A stretch of DNA of 64,000 bases. Source: Paenibacillus zeirhizosphaerae. Lineage in GTDB: Bacteria > Bacillota > Bacilli > Paenibacillales > Paenibacillaceae. The position numbers and the translations under genes were made by a program. A model generated the notes under the pieces. It made no database searches, was not told the DNA's origin, and saw nothing but the letters and a program-made list of their open reading frames with translations. Every line of letters begins with the position of its first letter. Within the stretch, counting starts at the first letter, position 1. The stretch lies in NCBI RefSeq assembly GCF_030705605.1, contig NZ_JAPCKK010000008.1:1-64000 (forward strand), given 5' to 3'. Shown piece after piece: positions 49,434 to 58,052 of this stretch.

Positions 49434-49725
49434 AAAAAAAACGCCCCTGCAGCCTATGCTGCAGAGACGTTTCACCGTGGTTCCACTCTGCTCGAGGTGT
49501 TCATTGCCCCCAGAAACAGGACAAGGATACCTCATCTTCTCGTCCAGTAACGCGGACAAAACGATACAATCTGGCCGGCATGCCGGTTCAACTGCACAGC
49601 TCCCAGGCGCATTTCCACTGCAGGGCATTTGAACGGCTCGCAGCCCCGGGAAGCTCCCTTGACCGTTCTCTCTGAAAAATGCCCTGTTGCAGCGTACTTC
49701 TCCTGTTCCCTGCCTTTAGCAAAAT
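49434..49725 (-). promoter_or_regulatory. T-box riboswitch of cysE-cysS, likely Cys (UGC)
   Basis: Leftward, the leader has an AGTA bulge motif near 49699, AGAGAG near 49672, then GTGGAAATGCGCCTG with a candidate specifier UGC (49611-49609). The T-box AGAGTGGAACCACGG (about 49489-49475) follows, and the terminator AAACGTCTCTGCAG / CTGCAGGGGCGTTT with eight T (49472-49434). Uncharged tRNA-Cys should favour the antiterminator and raise cysE-cysS expression. ATG is the other possible reading of the specifier; UGC is chosen because of the genes controlled. Confidence 0.85.
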
Positions 49726-49743
49726 ATATTTAAACTGACAACG

Positions 49744-49772
49744 ATCATATAGACCAAAGCCCTGGTCAGCAA
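49744..49772 (-). promoter_or_regulatory. cysE-cysS promoter
   Basis: Leftward TTGCTG (49767-49772), 17 bp, TATGAT (49744-49749), between gltX and the T-box leader. The T-box transcript would therefore be about 370 nt before cysE. Together with the T-box this accounts for the 496-bp gltX-cysE gap. Confidence 0.6.
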
Positions 49773-49862
49773 AATTGTGTTTCTGATGGAGTTTATTATA
49801 GCGAAAAGGCAGCCATCTGACAAGGAGACAGCTTCAAACCAATCCCTTGCCCTGCAGGGACA

Positions 49863-51323
49863 TTATCCCTTGATTTGAGAGCGGAGACGGTCCAATACCG
49901 TATCCCGTCCGAGCAGATATATCGTTTCATTCAGGTCACGCCCGTGTGTCTGTCCAGTTAAGGCAACACGGATCGGCATGAAGAGCTGCTTACCCTTAAA
50001 ACCGGTTTCTTTCTGCACCTCTTTAATCAATGCTGCCATCCGGGAGGCCGTAAATTCCTCCGCCGCTTCAACCTTGTCGGCAAAAGCCTTAAGTACAACC
50101 GGCACCTGTTCTTCTGCAAGAACGGCCTGTCCTTCCACATCCAGCTCCAGATGAGTACGGAAAAACACGTCAGACAACTGAACAATATCGGAAGCCGCTG
50201 TCATTTGTTCCTGATACAAACGGATAAGCGACTTGGCCCATTCGTGCTGCTCCGTTGTAAGGCTGGCCGGAAGCAGTCCGGCCTGCTGGAGATGCGGAAT
50301 GGCCATTTCAGCAATGTGATCAGAATCGGCTTGCTTAATATAATGGTTATTCAAATGTGCCAGTTTGTTCGGATCGAACACAGCAGGGCTTTTAGACAAG
50401 CGGTTGGCGTCAAAAATTTCGATCAATTGCTCTTTGCTGAATATTTCCTCTTCACCTTCCGGAGACCAGCCCAGGAGCGCGATGAAATTGAACATGGCCT
50501 CAGGCAAATAACCCAGGTTATCATACTGCTCCATAAATTGAATAATGGATTCGTTCCGTTTGCTGAGCTTTTTGTGATCCTCACCGACAATCAGCGTCAT
50601 ATGCCCGAAGAGTGGCGGCTCCCAGCCCAAGGCTTCGTAAATCATCAACTGACGCGGCGTGTTGGAAATGTGGTCTTCGCCGCGCAGCACATGCGTGATT
50701 TTCATCAAATGGTCGTCCACGGCTACTGCAAAGTTATAGGTAGGAATGCCGTCTTTTTTGACAATGACAAAATCGCCAGTCTCTTTTGAGTTAAACGTAA
50801 TTTTGCCTTTTACCATATCATCAAACGTATACTCACGCTCATCAGGCACGCGGAAACGGATGCTCGGCACACGCCCTTCCGCTTCGAAGGCACTGCACTG
50901 CTCAGGCGTCAGGTTGCGGTGCTTGCCGGAATAACGCGGCGTCTCACCGCGGGCGGTCTGCTCCTCCCGCTCCTGCTCCAGCTCTTCCTCCGTACAATAG
51001 CAGCGGTATGCGAGACCTCGGTCCAGCAGATCTTGCCAATAGATTTTATAGATATCCAAACGCTCCGTCTGGCGGTATGGCCCATACTCTCCACCGACAT
51101 CCACGCTTTCATCCCAATCGATACCAAGCCACTTCAGATACTTCAGTTGGCTTTCTTCCCCACCTTCAATATTGCGCTTCACATCCGTATCCTCGATCCG
51201 GATAATAAACTTGCCGCCGCGGTTTCTGGCATATAAATAATTGAACAGCGCCGTTCTGGCATTCCCGATATGCAGATGTCCTGTCGGACTCGGTGCATAA
51301 CGTACGCGAACCTCCGTGCTCAT
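49863..51323 (-). CDS. gltX: Glutamyl-tRNA synthetase
   Basis: A 486-residue class I synthetase. [15 protein letters not shown] (9-23, HIGH motif) and KLSKRN (about 254-259, KMSKS equivalent) are intact. The length is typical of Firmicute GltX, which is usually non-discriminating and also charges tRNA-Gln. It follows ispF by 27 bp with a GGAGG site. Confidence 0.96.
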   Translation of the reverse strand: MSTEVRVRYAPSPTGHLHIGNARTALFNYLYARNRGGKFIIRIEDTDVKRNIEGGEESQLKYLKWLGIDWDESVDVGGEYGPYRQTERLDIYKIYWQDLLDRGLAYRCYCTEEELEQEREEQTARGETPRYSGKHRNLTPEQCSAFEAEGRVPSIRFRVPDEREYTFDDMVKGKITFNSKETGDFVIVKKDGIPTYNFAVAVDDHLMKITHVLRGEDHISNTPRQLMIYEALGWEPPLFGHMTLIVGEDHKKLSKRNESIIQFMEQYDNLGYLPEAMFNFIALLGWSPEGEEEIFSKEQLIEIFDANRLSKSPAVFDPNKLAHLNNHYIKQADSDHIAEMAIPHLQQAGLLPASLTTEQHEWAKSLIRLYQEQMTAASDIVQLSDVFFRTHLELDVEGQAVLAEEQVPVVLKAFADKVEAAEEFTASRMAALIKEVQKETGFKGKQLFMPIRVALTGQTHGRDLNETIYLLGRDTVLDRLRSQIKG

Positions 51324-51350
51324 GTGTATCCCCTCCGTGTCTCTAATCTC

Positions 51351-51842
51351 TCAAGATGATAGCATACCCTTAACAAGGCAGACAACAGACTGTGCCGCGA
51401 TTCCCTCACCGCGTCCGGTAAACCCGAGCTGCTCCGTCGTTGTCGCTTTGACATTTACCTGGCTCTCGTCCTCTGCCTCCAGTGTCCGAGCGATCACATC
51501 AATCATCTGAGGTATGTACGGTGCCATCTTCGGCTTCTGTGCAATGATCGTCGAATCAACGTTGCCGAGCCGGTAGCCGCGTTCCTTGGCCAGCTCCCAG
51601 ACATGCTCCAGCAGCTTGAGGCTGTCCGCATCCTTGAAGGACGGGTCGTTGTCCGGAAAATGCTTGCCTATATCGCCAAGCCCCAGCGCACCCAGAATCG
51701 CATCCGTTATCGCATGCAGCAGCACATCAGCGTCCGAGTGGCCAAGCAGACCTTTCTCGTAAGGGATGGTTACCCCTCCGATAATACACGGCCTTCCTTC
51801 CACCAGCTGATGAACATCAAATCCCTGTCCTATACGAATCAT
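51351..51842 (-). CDS. ispF: MEcPP synthase IspF
   Basis: A 163-residue MEP-pathway enzyme forming 2-C-methyl-D-erythritol 2,4-cyclodiphosphate. Metal ligands DVHQL (D8, H10) and [11 protein letters not shown] (H42) are intact. Its ATG overlaps the ispD stop (ATGA), indicating coupled translation. Confidence 0.96.
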   Translation of the reverse strand: MIRIGQGFDVHQLVEGRPCIIGGVTIPYEKGLLGHSDADVLLHAITDAILGALGLGDIGKHFPDNDPSFKDADSLKLLEHVWELAKERGYRLGNVDSTIIAQKPKMAPYIPQMIDVIARTLEAEDESQVNVKATTTEQLGFTGRGEGIAAQSVVCLVKGMLSS

Positions 51843-52537
51843 CTTGTGTCCTCTCCCTTTGTGCTTGTCCATAATTCCGCAAGTTCCAAGTCTTCCGGTG
51901 TTGTAATTTTGATATTGGTATATTTCCCCTCTACGACCCGCACCGGAATTCCCAACCGCTCGACGAGCATCGAATCGTCCGTTCCAAGGAAGCCTTCGCG
52001 CTCAGCCGCTTCATAAGCCCGCAGTAAGTCTGAAAGACGAAAAGTCTGTGGCGTTTGAATGCTCCACAGACTCCGGCGATCCGGCGTAGCCGTGATCACC
52101 CCTTCTTCATTGACCTGCTTGATCGTATCCTTCACCGGCACGGCAAGTACGCAGGCTCCGAACTTCTGAGCCGTATCCAGACATCTTCGAATTTCGTCCT
52201 GTCCCACGAACGGACGCACACCGTCATGAACCATGACCCATTCGGTCCGCAGGCATTCAAGCCCACGGTATACAGAATGCTGCCGTTCGGAACCACCCGC
52301 GATAACGTCCGTTATTTTGGCAACCTGATGCTTGTCAATCCATTCCCGGCATCGCTGCACATCGTCCACTCCCGTAACAAGCACAATCTGGCTTACCTCG
52401 GGCAAAGCCGCGAACGCCTCAAGCGTGTATATAAAAACAGGTTTGTCCTGCAGCAGCAGAAACTGCTTGCTCTCCGCCGTCCCCATACGGGTACCGCGTC
52501 CCGCCGCCACAACGACGATGCCCAAGCTGTTGTTCAT
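51839..52537 (-). CDS. ispD: MEP cytidylyltransferase IspD
   Basis: A 232-residue enzyme of isoprenoid precursor synthesis. The nucleotide-binding [19 protein letters not shown] (9-27) and the conserved DGVRPF and ATPDRRSLW segments are present. It forms the ispD-ispF pair, 93 bp after the PIN/TRAM gene. Confidence 0.96.
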   Translation of the reverse strand: MNNSLGIVVVAAGRGTRMGTAESKQFLLLQDKPVFIYTLEAFAALPEVSQIVLVTGVDDVQRCREWIDKHQVAKITDVIAGGSERQHSVYRGLECLRTEWVMVHDGVRPFVGQDEIRRCLDTAQKFGACVLAVPVKDTIKQVNEEGVITATPDRRSLWSIQTPQTFRLSDLLRAYEAAEREGFLGTDDSMLVERLGIPVRVVEGKYTNIKITTPEDLELAELWTSTKGEDTR

Positions 52538-52630
52538 AGCGCGAATCCCGCCTTAACGTCAGTATGATAGATAGGACGGATCGAAGCACCAGTCCCCGAA
52601 TGCCGTCATCCAGCTTTCATCATACCGCTT

Positions 52631-53713
52631 TTATTGGGCTTTTTCCAATAATTTTGGCTTGGCAAAGATCATTCGTCCCGCCGATGTCTGAAGCACGCTG
52701 GTCACCAGCACCTCCATCATCGTTCCGATATAATCCCGTCCGCCTTCCACTACAATCATCGTTCCGTCGTCCAGATAGGCCACCCCTTGGCCATGTTCCT
52801 TACCATCCTTGATGATCTGCACCATGATTTCTTCCCCAGGAAGAACGACAGGCTTGACCGCGTTAGCCAAATCATTAATATTCAGCACGGATACACCCTG
52901 CAGCTCGCATACCTTATTTAGGTTGAAGTCATTGGTTACTACCTTGCCTTGCAGCACTTTAGCCAGTTTGACTAACTTGCTGTCCACCTCAGAGATTTCC
53001 TCGAAATCCCCTTCATAGATCAAAACCTTCACATCCAGCTCTTTCTGAATTTTATTCAGGATGTCCAGTCCGCGCCGACCGCGATTACGTTTGAGCAAAT
53101 CGGAGGAATCCGCGATATGCTGCAGCTCCTCCAGCACAAATTCAGGGATAACAATGGTCCCCTCAATGAAGCCTGTCTTGCAAATATCCGCAATTCGACC
53201 ATCAATAATGACGCTGGTATCCAAAATCTTATGCTCCTCGATTCCTCGGCCCTCCTGCGTCTCTTCGCGCCCAAACCTACCTGATTTCCAGAAAGCGGCC
53301 AGATCATCGCGTTTTTCCAGCCCTACCATAAGACCTACATAACCGCAAACGATCATTACGCCTACTTGCAAAATCTGCCCGGCTTGTCCAAGCCAGGACA
53401 TTCCCGGATACAACAGCAGCGATAAGATCAACCCCGAAGCAAGCCCCGTTGTGCCAGCCGCCATTTCATTCATCGGGATTTTGGAGAGCCCGTCAATCCC
53501 TTTTTGCAGGCGGTCTGCAGCGGCCGTGCCTGCAATACTGCTAAGCGCCATAAATAAAACCGCACCGACAACCACCCAAATGAAGCTCCCAACCGCAGTT
53601 GATCCCATCCAATCCGGCATCCAAGACACGGTCCCGGAAGCTTTTTGGAACAGTGTGTAACCGAACCAGGAACCGCACAAACCGGTAAAAATTAAGATAG
53701 CCTTTCTCCACAT
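52631..53713 (-). CDS. PIN/TRAM-domain membrane protein (YacL type)
   Basis: A 360-residue protein. Four hydrophobic segments (about 5-25, 38-60, 85-105, 113-132) anchor a cytosolic PIN ribonuclease-like domain (about 170-290, ILDTSVIIDGRIADI with the first Asp, then EFVLEELQHIAD) and a C-terminal TRAM RNA-binding domain (about 295-355). It corresponds to YacL beside ispD in B. subtilis. An RNA-processing role is suggested by the domains; no substrate is known to me. ATG 53713 follows AGGAGG at a longish 11-12 nt. Confidence 0.88.
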   Translation of the reverse strand: MWRKAILIFTGLCGSWFGYTLFQKASGTVSWMPDWMGSTAVGSFIWVVVGAVLFMALSSIAGTAAADRLQKGIDGLSKIPMNEMAAGTTGLASGLILSLLLYPGMSWLGQAGQILQVGVMIVCGYVGLMVGLEKRDDLAAFWKSGRFGREETQEGRGIEEHKILDTSVIIDGRIADICKTGFIEGTIVIPEFVLEELQHIADSSDLLKRNRGRRGLDILNKIQKELDVKVLIYEGDFEEISEVDSKLVKLAKVLQGKVVTNDFNLNKVCELQGVSVLNINDLANAVKPVVLPGEEIMVQIIKDGKEHGQGVAYLDDGTMIVVEGGRDYIGTMMEVLVTSVLQTSAGRMIFAKPKLLEKAQ

Positions 53714-53874
53714 AGAGTCCCTGCACCTCCTATACCTTTCGAATTCCATATTTAGTGTTTCCTATATCCAGTATGGTCCACTTTCAGCTCCGATAATCGC
53801 AAGATGTCAATTTTTTCCGATGCTATACACCCTTTCACTGACCAACTAGTAGAATCCTTCTCTGGAATTTTATG

Positions 53875-53904
53875 TTGAAAGGGTACAATTGGCTGTCTTA
53901 TAAT
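53875..53904 (+). promoter_or_regulatory. Promoter of the lone rightward gene
   Basis: TTGAAA (53875-53880), 18 bp, TATAAT (53899-53904), 40 bp before the start. It lies in the 231-bp divergent region with the PIN/TRAM gene, for which I see no clear promoter. Confidence 0.65.
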
Positions 53905-53944
53905 TACTTTAATCCTATAAAAACCAGAGAGGGGGGAGCCATTT

Positions 53945-54340
53945 ATGAGCGCACAAAGCTTACATGCTTTTCAAGATCAAGTTTCGGAACTGCTGCTCCG
54001 TCACCGTAGTCTGCTGGATATTTTGTCCAAGACAAACCAATCAGGCGCTTCCGTCAACCGTGCGGTTGCCAAAGCTATTACCGAATGCGGCTGTATAGAG
54101 GTCCATGCCAAGAAGCAGGACTATGAAGCGGATAGCGGCCTTGAACAAGCCAAGGTGCTGCTGGATAATCACGTACAGGGCGATCTGTGTGAGAATTGTA
54201 AGGAAGTGATCGTCGCCGAGCTGGGACGAAATCTTTTTTACATGTCCGCCCTGTGCAACCTGCTCGATATCCGTCTCGAAGACGTTGTTGAGAAAGAGTC
54301 GCGCAAATGCTCCACTTTAGGTTTGTTTAATATGTCTTAG
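53945..54340 (+). CDS. Conserved helical protein with six Cys, function unknown
   Basis: A 131-residue soluble, largely helical protein with no signal peptide. Six Cys are spread as C48-x-C50, C82-x2-C85, C104 and C122, which could bind a metal. The all-helical layout faintly recalls MazG-like pyrophosphohydrolases, but I see no clear catalytic acidic motif. GAGGGGGGAG precedes the ATG, and it has its own promoter and terminator. It is the only rightward gene between maeA and the right edge. I believe orthologues occur at this site in related genomes but cannot verify it. Confidence 0.8.
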   Translation: MSAQSLHAFQDQVSELLLRHRSLLDILSKTNQSGASVNRAVAKAITECGCIEVHAKKQDYEADSGLEQAKVLLDNHVQGDLCENCKEVIVAELGRNLFYMSALCNLLDIRLEDVVEKESRKCSTLGLFNMS

Positions 54341-54363
54341 GCGTTTTAAGTTAAGATGATATT

Positions 54364-54412
54364 AAAAAAAGCATTTATTTCACCTGACCACCCAGGGAAA
54401 TAAATGCTTTTT
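54364..54412. terminator. Bidirectional terminator before pssA end
   Basis: Perfect 16-bp arms AAAAAGCATTTATTTC (54366-54381) and GAAATAAATGCTTTTT (54397-54412) around a 15-nt loop, in the convergent gap between the lone rightward gene and pssA. Confidence 0.9.
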
Positions 54413-54434
54413 ATTATTACCTATATTATGAAGT

Positions 54435-55166
54435 TCAGCGTTCCGAGTGACGATAGCCGTCCTCGGTATGACGACGTTTGGCGCGTCTTTTTCTGGCAAT
54501 GGCTTCAATATTGTGCTTCATACCGTAGACCGCATAGAGCACAAGAGGCACAAAGATCAGCTTGGAGAGCTGGTCAGGAAATTGAACGGCCACCACAACA
54601 GCGCCAAACACAACAAGCGGTGCAATCCACACTGCCTTTTTGGGCAGGCCTACTTTCTTGAAATTTGGATACTTCAGAGAGCTGACCATCAAATAGGAGA
54701 GCAGCAGCGTAGCCACAGCCATCGAGAACAAGGAGATATCCTGATGAAACAAGGATAACGTAGCAAGCACACCCCCTGCCGCAGGAATCGGCAGTCCAGT
54801 GAAATAACCACGCGATCCGGATACTACGTTAAAACGAGCCAAACGGAGCGCACCACACATCGGAAATATGGCCGTTACCGTCCAGGCTAACGCGGGACTG
54901 GCGGATTGAAGGGCGACCAGATACATGATAACCGCCGGGGCGACACCAAAGGAAATCACATCGGACAATGAGTCCAGTTCTTTGCCAAATTCACTTTGTG
55001 CATTCAAAGCCCTGGCTACGCGTCCATCCAAACCGTCCAACAACATAGCGACAATAACCATAATGGCCGCATGGCTGTATTGACCATCAACAGCCATCAA
55101 AATGGCGATTATTCCGAGAAACAGATTACACAGGGTAAACATGTTCGGAATAAACTTCGTTATCAT
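54435..55166 (-). CDS. pssA: CDP-diacylglycerol-serine O-phosphatidyltransferase
   Basis: A 243-residue membrane enzyme making phosphatidylserine, the precursor of phosphatidylethanolamine. The CDP-alcohol motif D-G-x2-A-R-x8-G-x3-D-x3-D is exact at D47-D69. About seven hydrophobic segments follow, and the C-terminus is basic (ARKRRAKRRH). A phosphatidylserine decarboxylase gene is not nearby. It lies between disA and the lone rightward gene and has its own promoter and a structured leader. Confidence 0.93.
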   Translation of the reverse strand: MITKFIPNMFTLCNLFLGIIAILMAVDGQYSHAAIMVIVAMLLDGLDGRVARALNAQSEFGKELDSLSDVISFGVAPAVIMYLVALQSASPALAWTVTAIFPMCGALRLARFNVVSGSRGYFTGLPIPAAGGVLATLSLFHQDISLFSMAVATLLLSYLMVSSLKYPNFKKVGLPKKAVWIAPLVVFGAVVVAVQFPDQLSKLIFVPLVLYAVYGMKHNIEAIARKRRAKRRHTEDGYRHSER

Positions 55167-55254
55167 CTCTTCACCTCATAGAATCACGAATAAGAAAAAC
55201 GTCTATCGACGTAATTCACAGAAGACAGACCGCGTTTAGCGGGAGTTTTCTTGC

Positions 55255-55302
55255 GATTATAGAATTGTTCAGCTCCGCTGAAAACTTATAAACTCTATAA
55301 TC
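55255..55302 (-). promoter_or_regulatory. Two-part hairpin in the pssA leader
   Basis: Outer arms GATTATAGA (55302-55294) and TCTATAATC (55263-55255) enclose a perfect inner hairpin TTCAGC/GCTGAA with a 3-nt loop (55282-55268). It has no U tract. It sits about 90-135 nt before the pssA start. Confidence 0.55.
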
Positions 55303-55320
55303 TTCAAATAACATCCGTTA

Positions 55321-55349
55321 ATTGTATGATATTTACATTTGCCTGTCAA
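55321..55349 (-). promoter_or_regulatory. pssA promoter inside the end of disA
   Basis: Leftward TTGACA (55344-55349), 17 bp, TACAAT (55321-55326). The -35 lies within the last codons of disA. The resulting leader is about 150 nt. Confidence 0.7.
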
Positions 55350-56409
55350 TGAAAACCTGCTCCTGTAAACGTTTCAAGCCTTCCTTGATCGTACGTGCTC
55401 GGACCTCACCGATGCCGTCTACTTCATCCAGCTCCTCAATCGTCGCCATCATGACATGGGGTAGCTGATGAAACCGTTCCACAAGGTTATGGATGATGAC
55501 ATTAGGCAATCTCGGAATTTTATTCAGTACCCGATACCCGCGAGGAGCAACATAATCTTCAGATACCGCCGCAGAAGAGGGATAACCCAGCAAGCGTACA
55601 ATGTGATTCATGTCCAGCAGCTCTTCGTCGGTTAAATGCTTCAACCCGGTGATAATTTCACGAATCTTCTCGTCGCTGTCTTCCTTGGCGTAGTCTTTGT
55701 ACAGCAGCACTGCTTCTTCCTCGGTGTTACCAATCAGCTCTTCCATCTGCATGCTGATCAAACGCCCTTCATTCCCCAACTCGTTGACAAAACGTTTGAT
55801 TTCCATTTTAATACGGAGCACCATTTGCGTCCGCTGGATCACATTAACCACTTCTGGGAGGGTAACAAGCTCTTCGAACTCAGAGGCGGTCAGATTGGTA
55901 AGCGACTGTGTCAGGACAGATTTATATTTCTCCAGCGTCTGAATTGCCTGATTGGCCTTGCTCAAAATGACACCAATTTCTTTTAAAGAGTAACGAAGCG
56001 TTCCCTGATACAATGTTATAATATTACGGCGCTGGGAAATGGACACAACTAACTTACCTGTCTGTTTGGCCACCCGCTCAGCCGTCCGATGCCGGATGCC
56101 CGTTTCAATGGAGGAAATCGAAGAATCCGGGATAAGCTGTGTGTTGGCATACAGAATCCGCTTAAGATCCTCGCTGAGAATGATAGCTCCGTCCATTTTG
56201 GCCAATTCATATAAATAGTTCGGGGAAAAATCGCAGTTAATGGAAAATCCCCCATCCACCACTTCCATGACCTCCGGACTGTAGCCCACAACCAGCAGCG
56301 CTCCTGTCTTGGCACGCAGCACATTCTCCAACCCGTCCCGAAACGGCGTACCCGGCGCCACCAGCCGCAGCAGGTCATTCATTTTCTCCAGTTGGCTCGT
56401 TTCTTTCAT
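55333..56409 (-). CDS. disA: DNA integrity scanning diadenylate cyclase DisA
   Basis: A 358-residue octameric c-di-AMP synthase. The N-terminal DAC domain has DGA (73-75) and RHR (106-108) of the active site. A helical linker leads to the C-terminal helix-hairpin-helix DNA-binding domain (about 290-350, [15 protein letters not shown]). It pauses at branched DNA and delays sporulation when DNA is damaged. It lies 14 bp after radA, with which it interacts in B. subtilis. Confidence 0.96.
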   Translation of the reverse strand: MKETSQLEKMNDLLRLVAPGTPFRDGLENVLRAKTGALLVVGYSPEVMEVVDGGFSINCDFSPNYLYELAKMDGAIILSEDLKRILYANTQLIPDSSISSIETGIRHRTAERVAKQTGKLVVSISQRRNIITLYQGTLRYSLKEIGVILSKANQAIQTLEKYKSVLTQSLTNLTASEFEELVTLPEVVNVIQRTQMVLRIKMEIKRFVNELGNEGRLISMQMEELIGNTEEEAVLLYKDYAKEDSDEKIREIITGLKHLTDEELLDMNHIVRLLGYPSSAAVSEDYVAPRGYRVLNKIPRLPNVIIHNLVERFHQLPHVMMATIEELDEVDGIGEVRARTIKEGLKRLQEQVFIDRQM

Positions 56410-56423
56410 TTTTCGTTTGCCCC

Positions 56424-57794
56424 CTAATTTAATGCGGCTGCTAGTGCATCTGCCACGGTTCCGACTCCAATGATCTCCAGTCCCTTAGGTGGCGTCCACC
56501 CTTTAAGGCTTTTCTCGGGCATGATCACCCTTTTGAAGCCCAGCTTCTCCGCTTCCCGCACACGCTGCTCAGCCCGGGATACGGCCCGTACCTCTCCGGT
56601 CAACCCCACTTCGCCGAAAATAACGTCATAAGGTTTGGTCGGCATATCCTTGAAGCTTGAGGCAATGCTTACCGCGATGGCCAGATCCACTGCAGGTTCA
56701 TCCAGTCTTACGCCGCCCGCTACGTTCAGATATGCATCCTGATTCTGCAAAAACATACCCATCCGTTTCTCAAGCACAGCGATGATTAGCCCCATACGGT
56801 GATGATCTACCCCCGTCCCCATTCTGCGTGGTGACGGAAAATGGGTGGTTGCGATCAGCGCCTGCAGCTCGACCAGTACCGGCCGTGTGCCTTCCATGCT
56901 GGCCACCACGGTGGATCCTGCCACACCAAGCGGCCGCTCTGACAGAAATAGCTCGGAAGGGTTGGCAACCTCACGCAGCCCTTCTTCGCCCATTTCGAAG
57001 ATTCCGATCTCGTTCGTCGATCCGAAACGGTTCTTCACCGCTCGCAGCAGCCGGTACGTATGATGCCGCTCTCCTTCAAAATACAGGACACAGTCCACCA
57101 TATGCTCCAGAAGACGCGGGCCCGCTATTGCCCCTTCCTTGGTAACATGCCCGACCAGCACGGTAGCGATGCCCAGCCCTTTGGCAATGCGCATGAACCG
57201 GGCCGTACATTCGCGCACCTGAGCTACACTGCCTGGAGCACTGGTTACCTCTGGCAAATAGACCGTCTGGATGGAGTCAATGACCAGAAACTGGGGCTTC
57301 ATGTTGTCTACAGCCTCTTCGATGGTCTCCAGATTCGTTTCGCAAAGAACATACAGGTTGGGAGATAAAGCACCAAGACGGTCAGCCCGCAGCTTAGTCT
57401 GGCGTACCGACTCTTCACCGGATACATAGAGTACACGAAGCCCGGTACGGGCCAGTTCATTAGAGGTTTGGAGAAGCAGTGTAGATTTGCCAATGCCGGG
57501 GTCACCCCCAACCAGCACAAGGGAACCCGGGACGACTCCACCGCCAAGCACACGGTTCAATTCCGCGATCCCCGTCAGGATTCTCGGCTCCTGATCGCTT
57601 TCAATCTCCACAATGGGAAGCGGCTTCTCTTTACTATTATGAAAAAGGGACGAATTCATCCCTGCGGTTTTTACGATTGTCTCCGTTGCTTCAATCATTG
57701 TATTCCAGGCCTGGCAGCCCGGACACTTTCCGTACCACTTCGGAGATTCATATCCGCACTCTGTGCAGTAAAATTTTGTTTTTACTTTGGCCAT
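56424..57794 (-). CDS. radA: DNA repair protein RadA
   Basis: A 456-residue RecA-like helicase for recombination intermediates. The N-terminal zinc finger has C10, C13, C24 and C27. Walker [11 protein letters not shown] is at 96-105, the RadA motif KNRFG lies near 254, and a Lon-protease-like domain ends the protein. ATG 57794 gives the standard start [15 protein letters not shown]; the frame is open 69 bp further. Confidence 0.96.
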   Translation of the reverse strand: MAKVKTKFYCTECGYESPKWYGKCPGCQAWNTMIEATETIVKTAGMNSSLFHNSKEKPLPIVEIESDQEPRILTGIAELNRVLGGGVVPGSLVLVGGDPGIGKSTLLLQTSNELARTGLRVLYVSGEESVRQTKLRADRLGALSPNLYVLCETNLETIEEAVDNMKPQFLVIDSIQTVYLPEVTSAPGSVAQVRECTARFMRIAKGLGIATVLVGHVTKEGAIAGPRLLEHMVDCVLYFEGERHHTYRLLRAVKNRFGSTNEIGIFEMGEEGLREVANPSELFLSERPLGVAGSTVVASMEGTRPVLVELQALIATTHFPSPRRMGTGVDHHRMGLIIAVLEKRMGMFLQNQDAYLNVAGGVRLDEPAVDLAIAVSIASSFKDMPTKPYDVIFGEVGLTGEVRAVSRAEQRVREAEKLGFKRVIMPEKSLKGWTPPKGLEIIGVGTVADALAAALN

Positions 57795-57954
57795 TCGTTT
57801 CTCCTTGAGCTTATTCGACATCTTTGTCGTATTTCGTCGGCCTGATTCAAAAAGCTTCAGCATTAAAAGTTTACCATTGAACCAGAGGGTCGTAAAGCAA
57901 TATCACAAACTTTTCCAAGCGTTTTGAAGGATGGGAACAGTCACCTATCAGCAA

Positions 57955-58000
57955 GAAAAAAAGGCTGATCCACCGGGGTTCAACCGGTTGGATCAGCCTT
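57955..58000 (-). terminator. Terminator after clpC
   Basis: Leftward AAGGCTGATCCAACCGG (58000-57984) pairs with CCGGTGGATCAGCCTT (57976-57961) with one bulge, then TTTTTTTC. It closes the ctsR-mcsA-mcsB-clpC operon and separates it from radA. The 258-bp gap also contains a weak radA promoter candidate, TTTACG-17-TAAACT. Confidence 0.9.
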
Positions 58001-58052
58001 CTCTCTGTTCGTTATTTTGCAGCAAACCATTTCAGTTTCAACTGCTTTTGCC

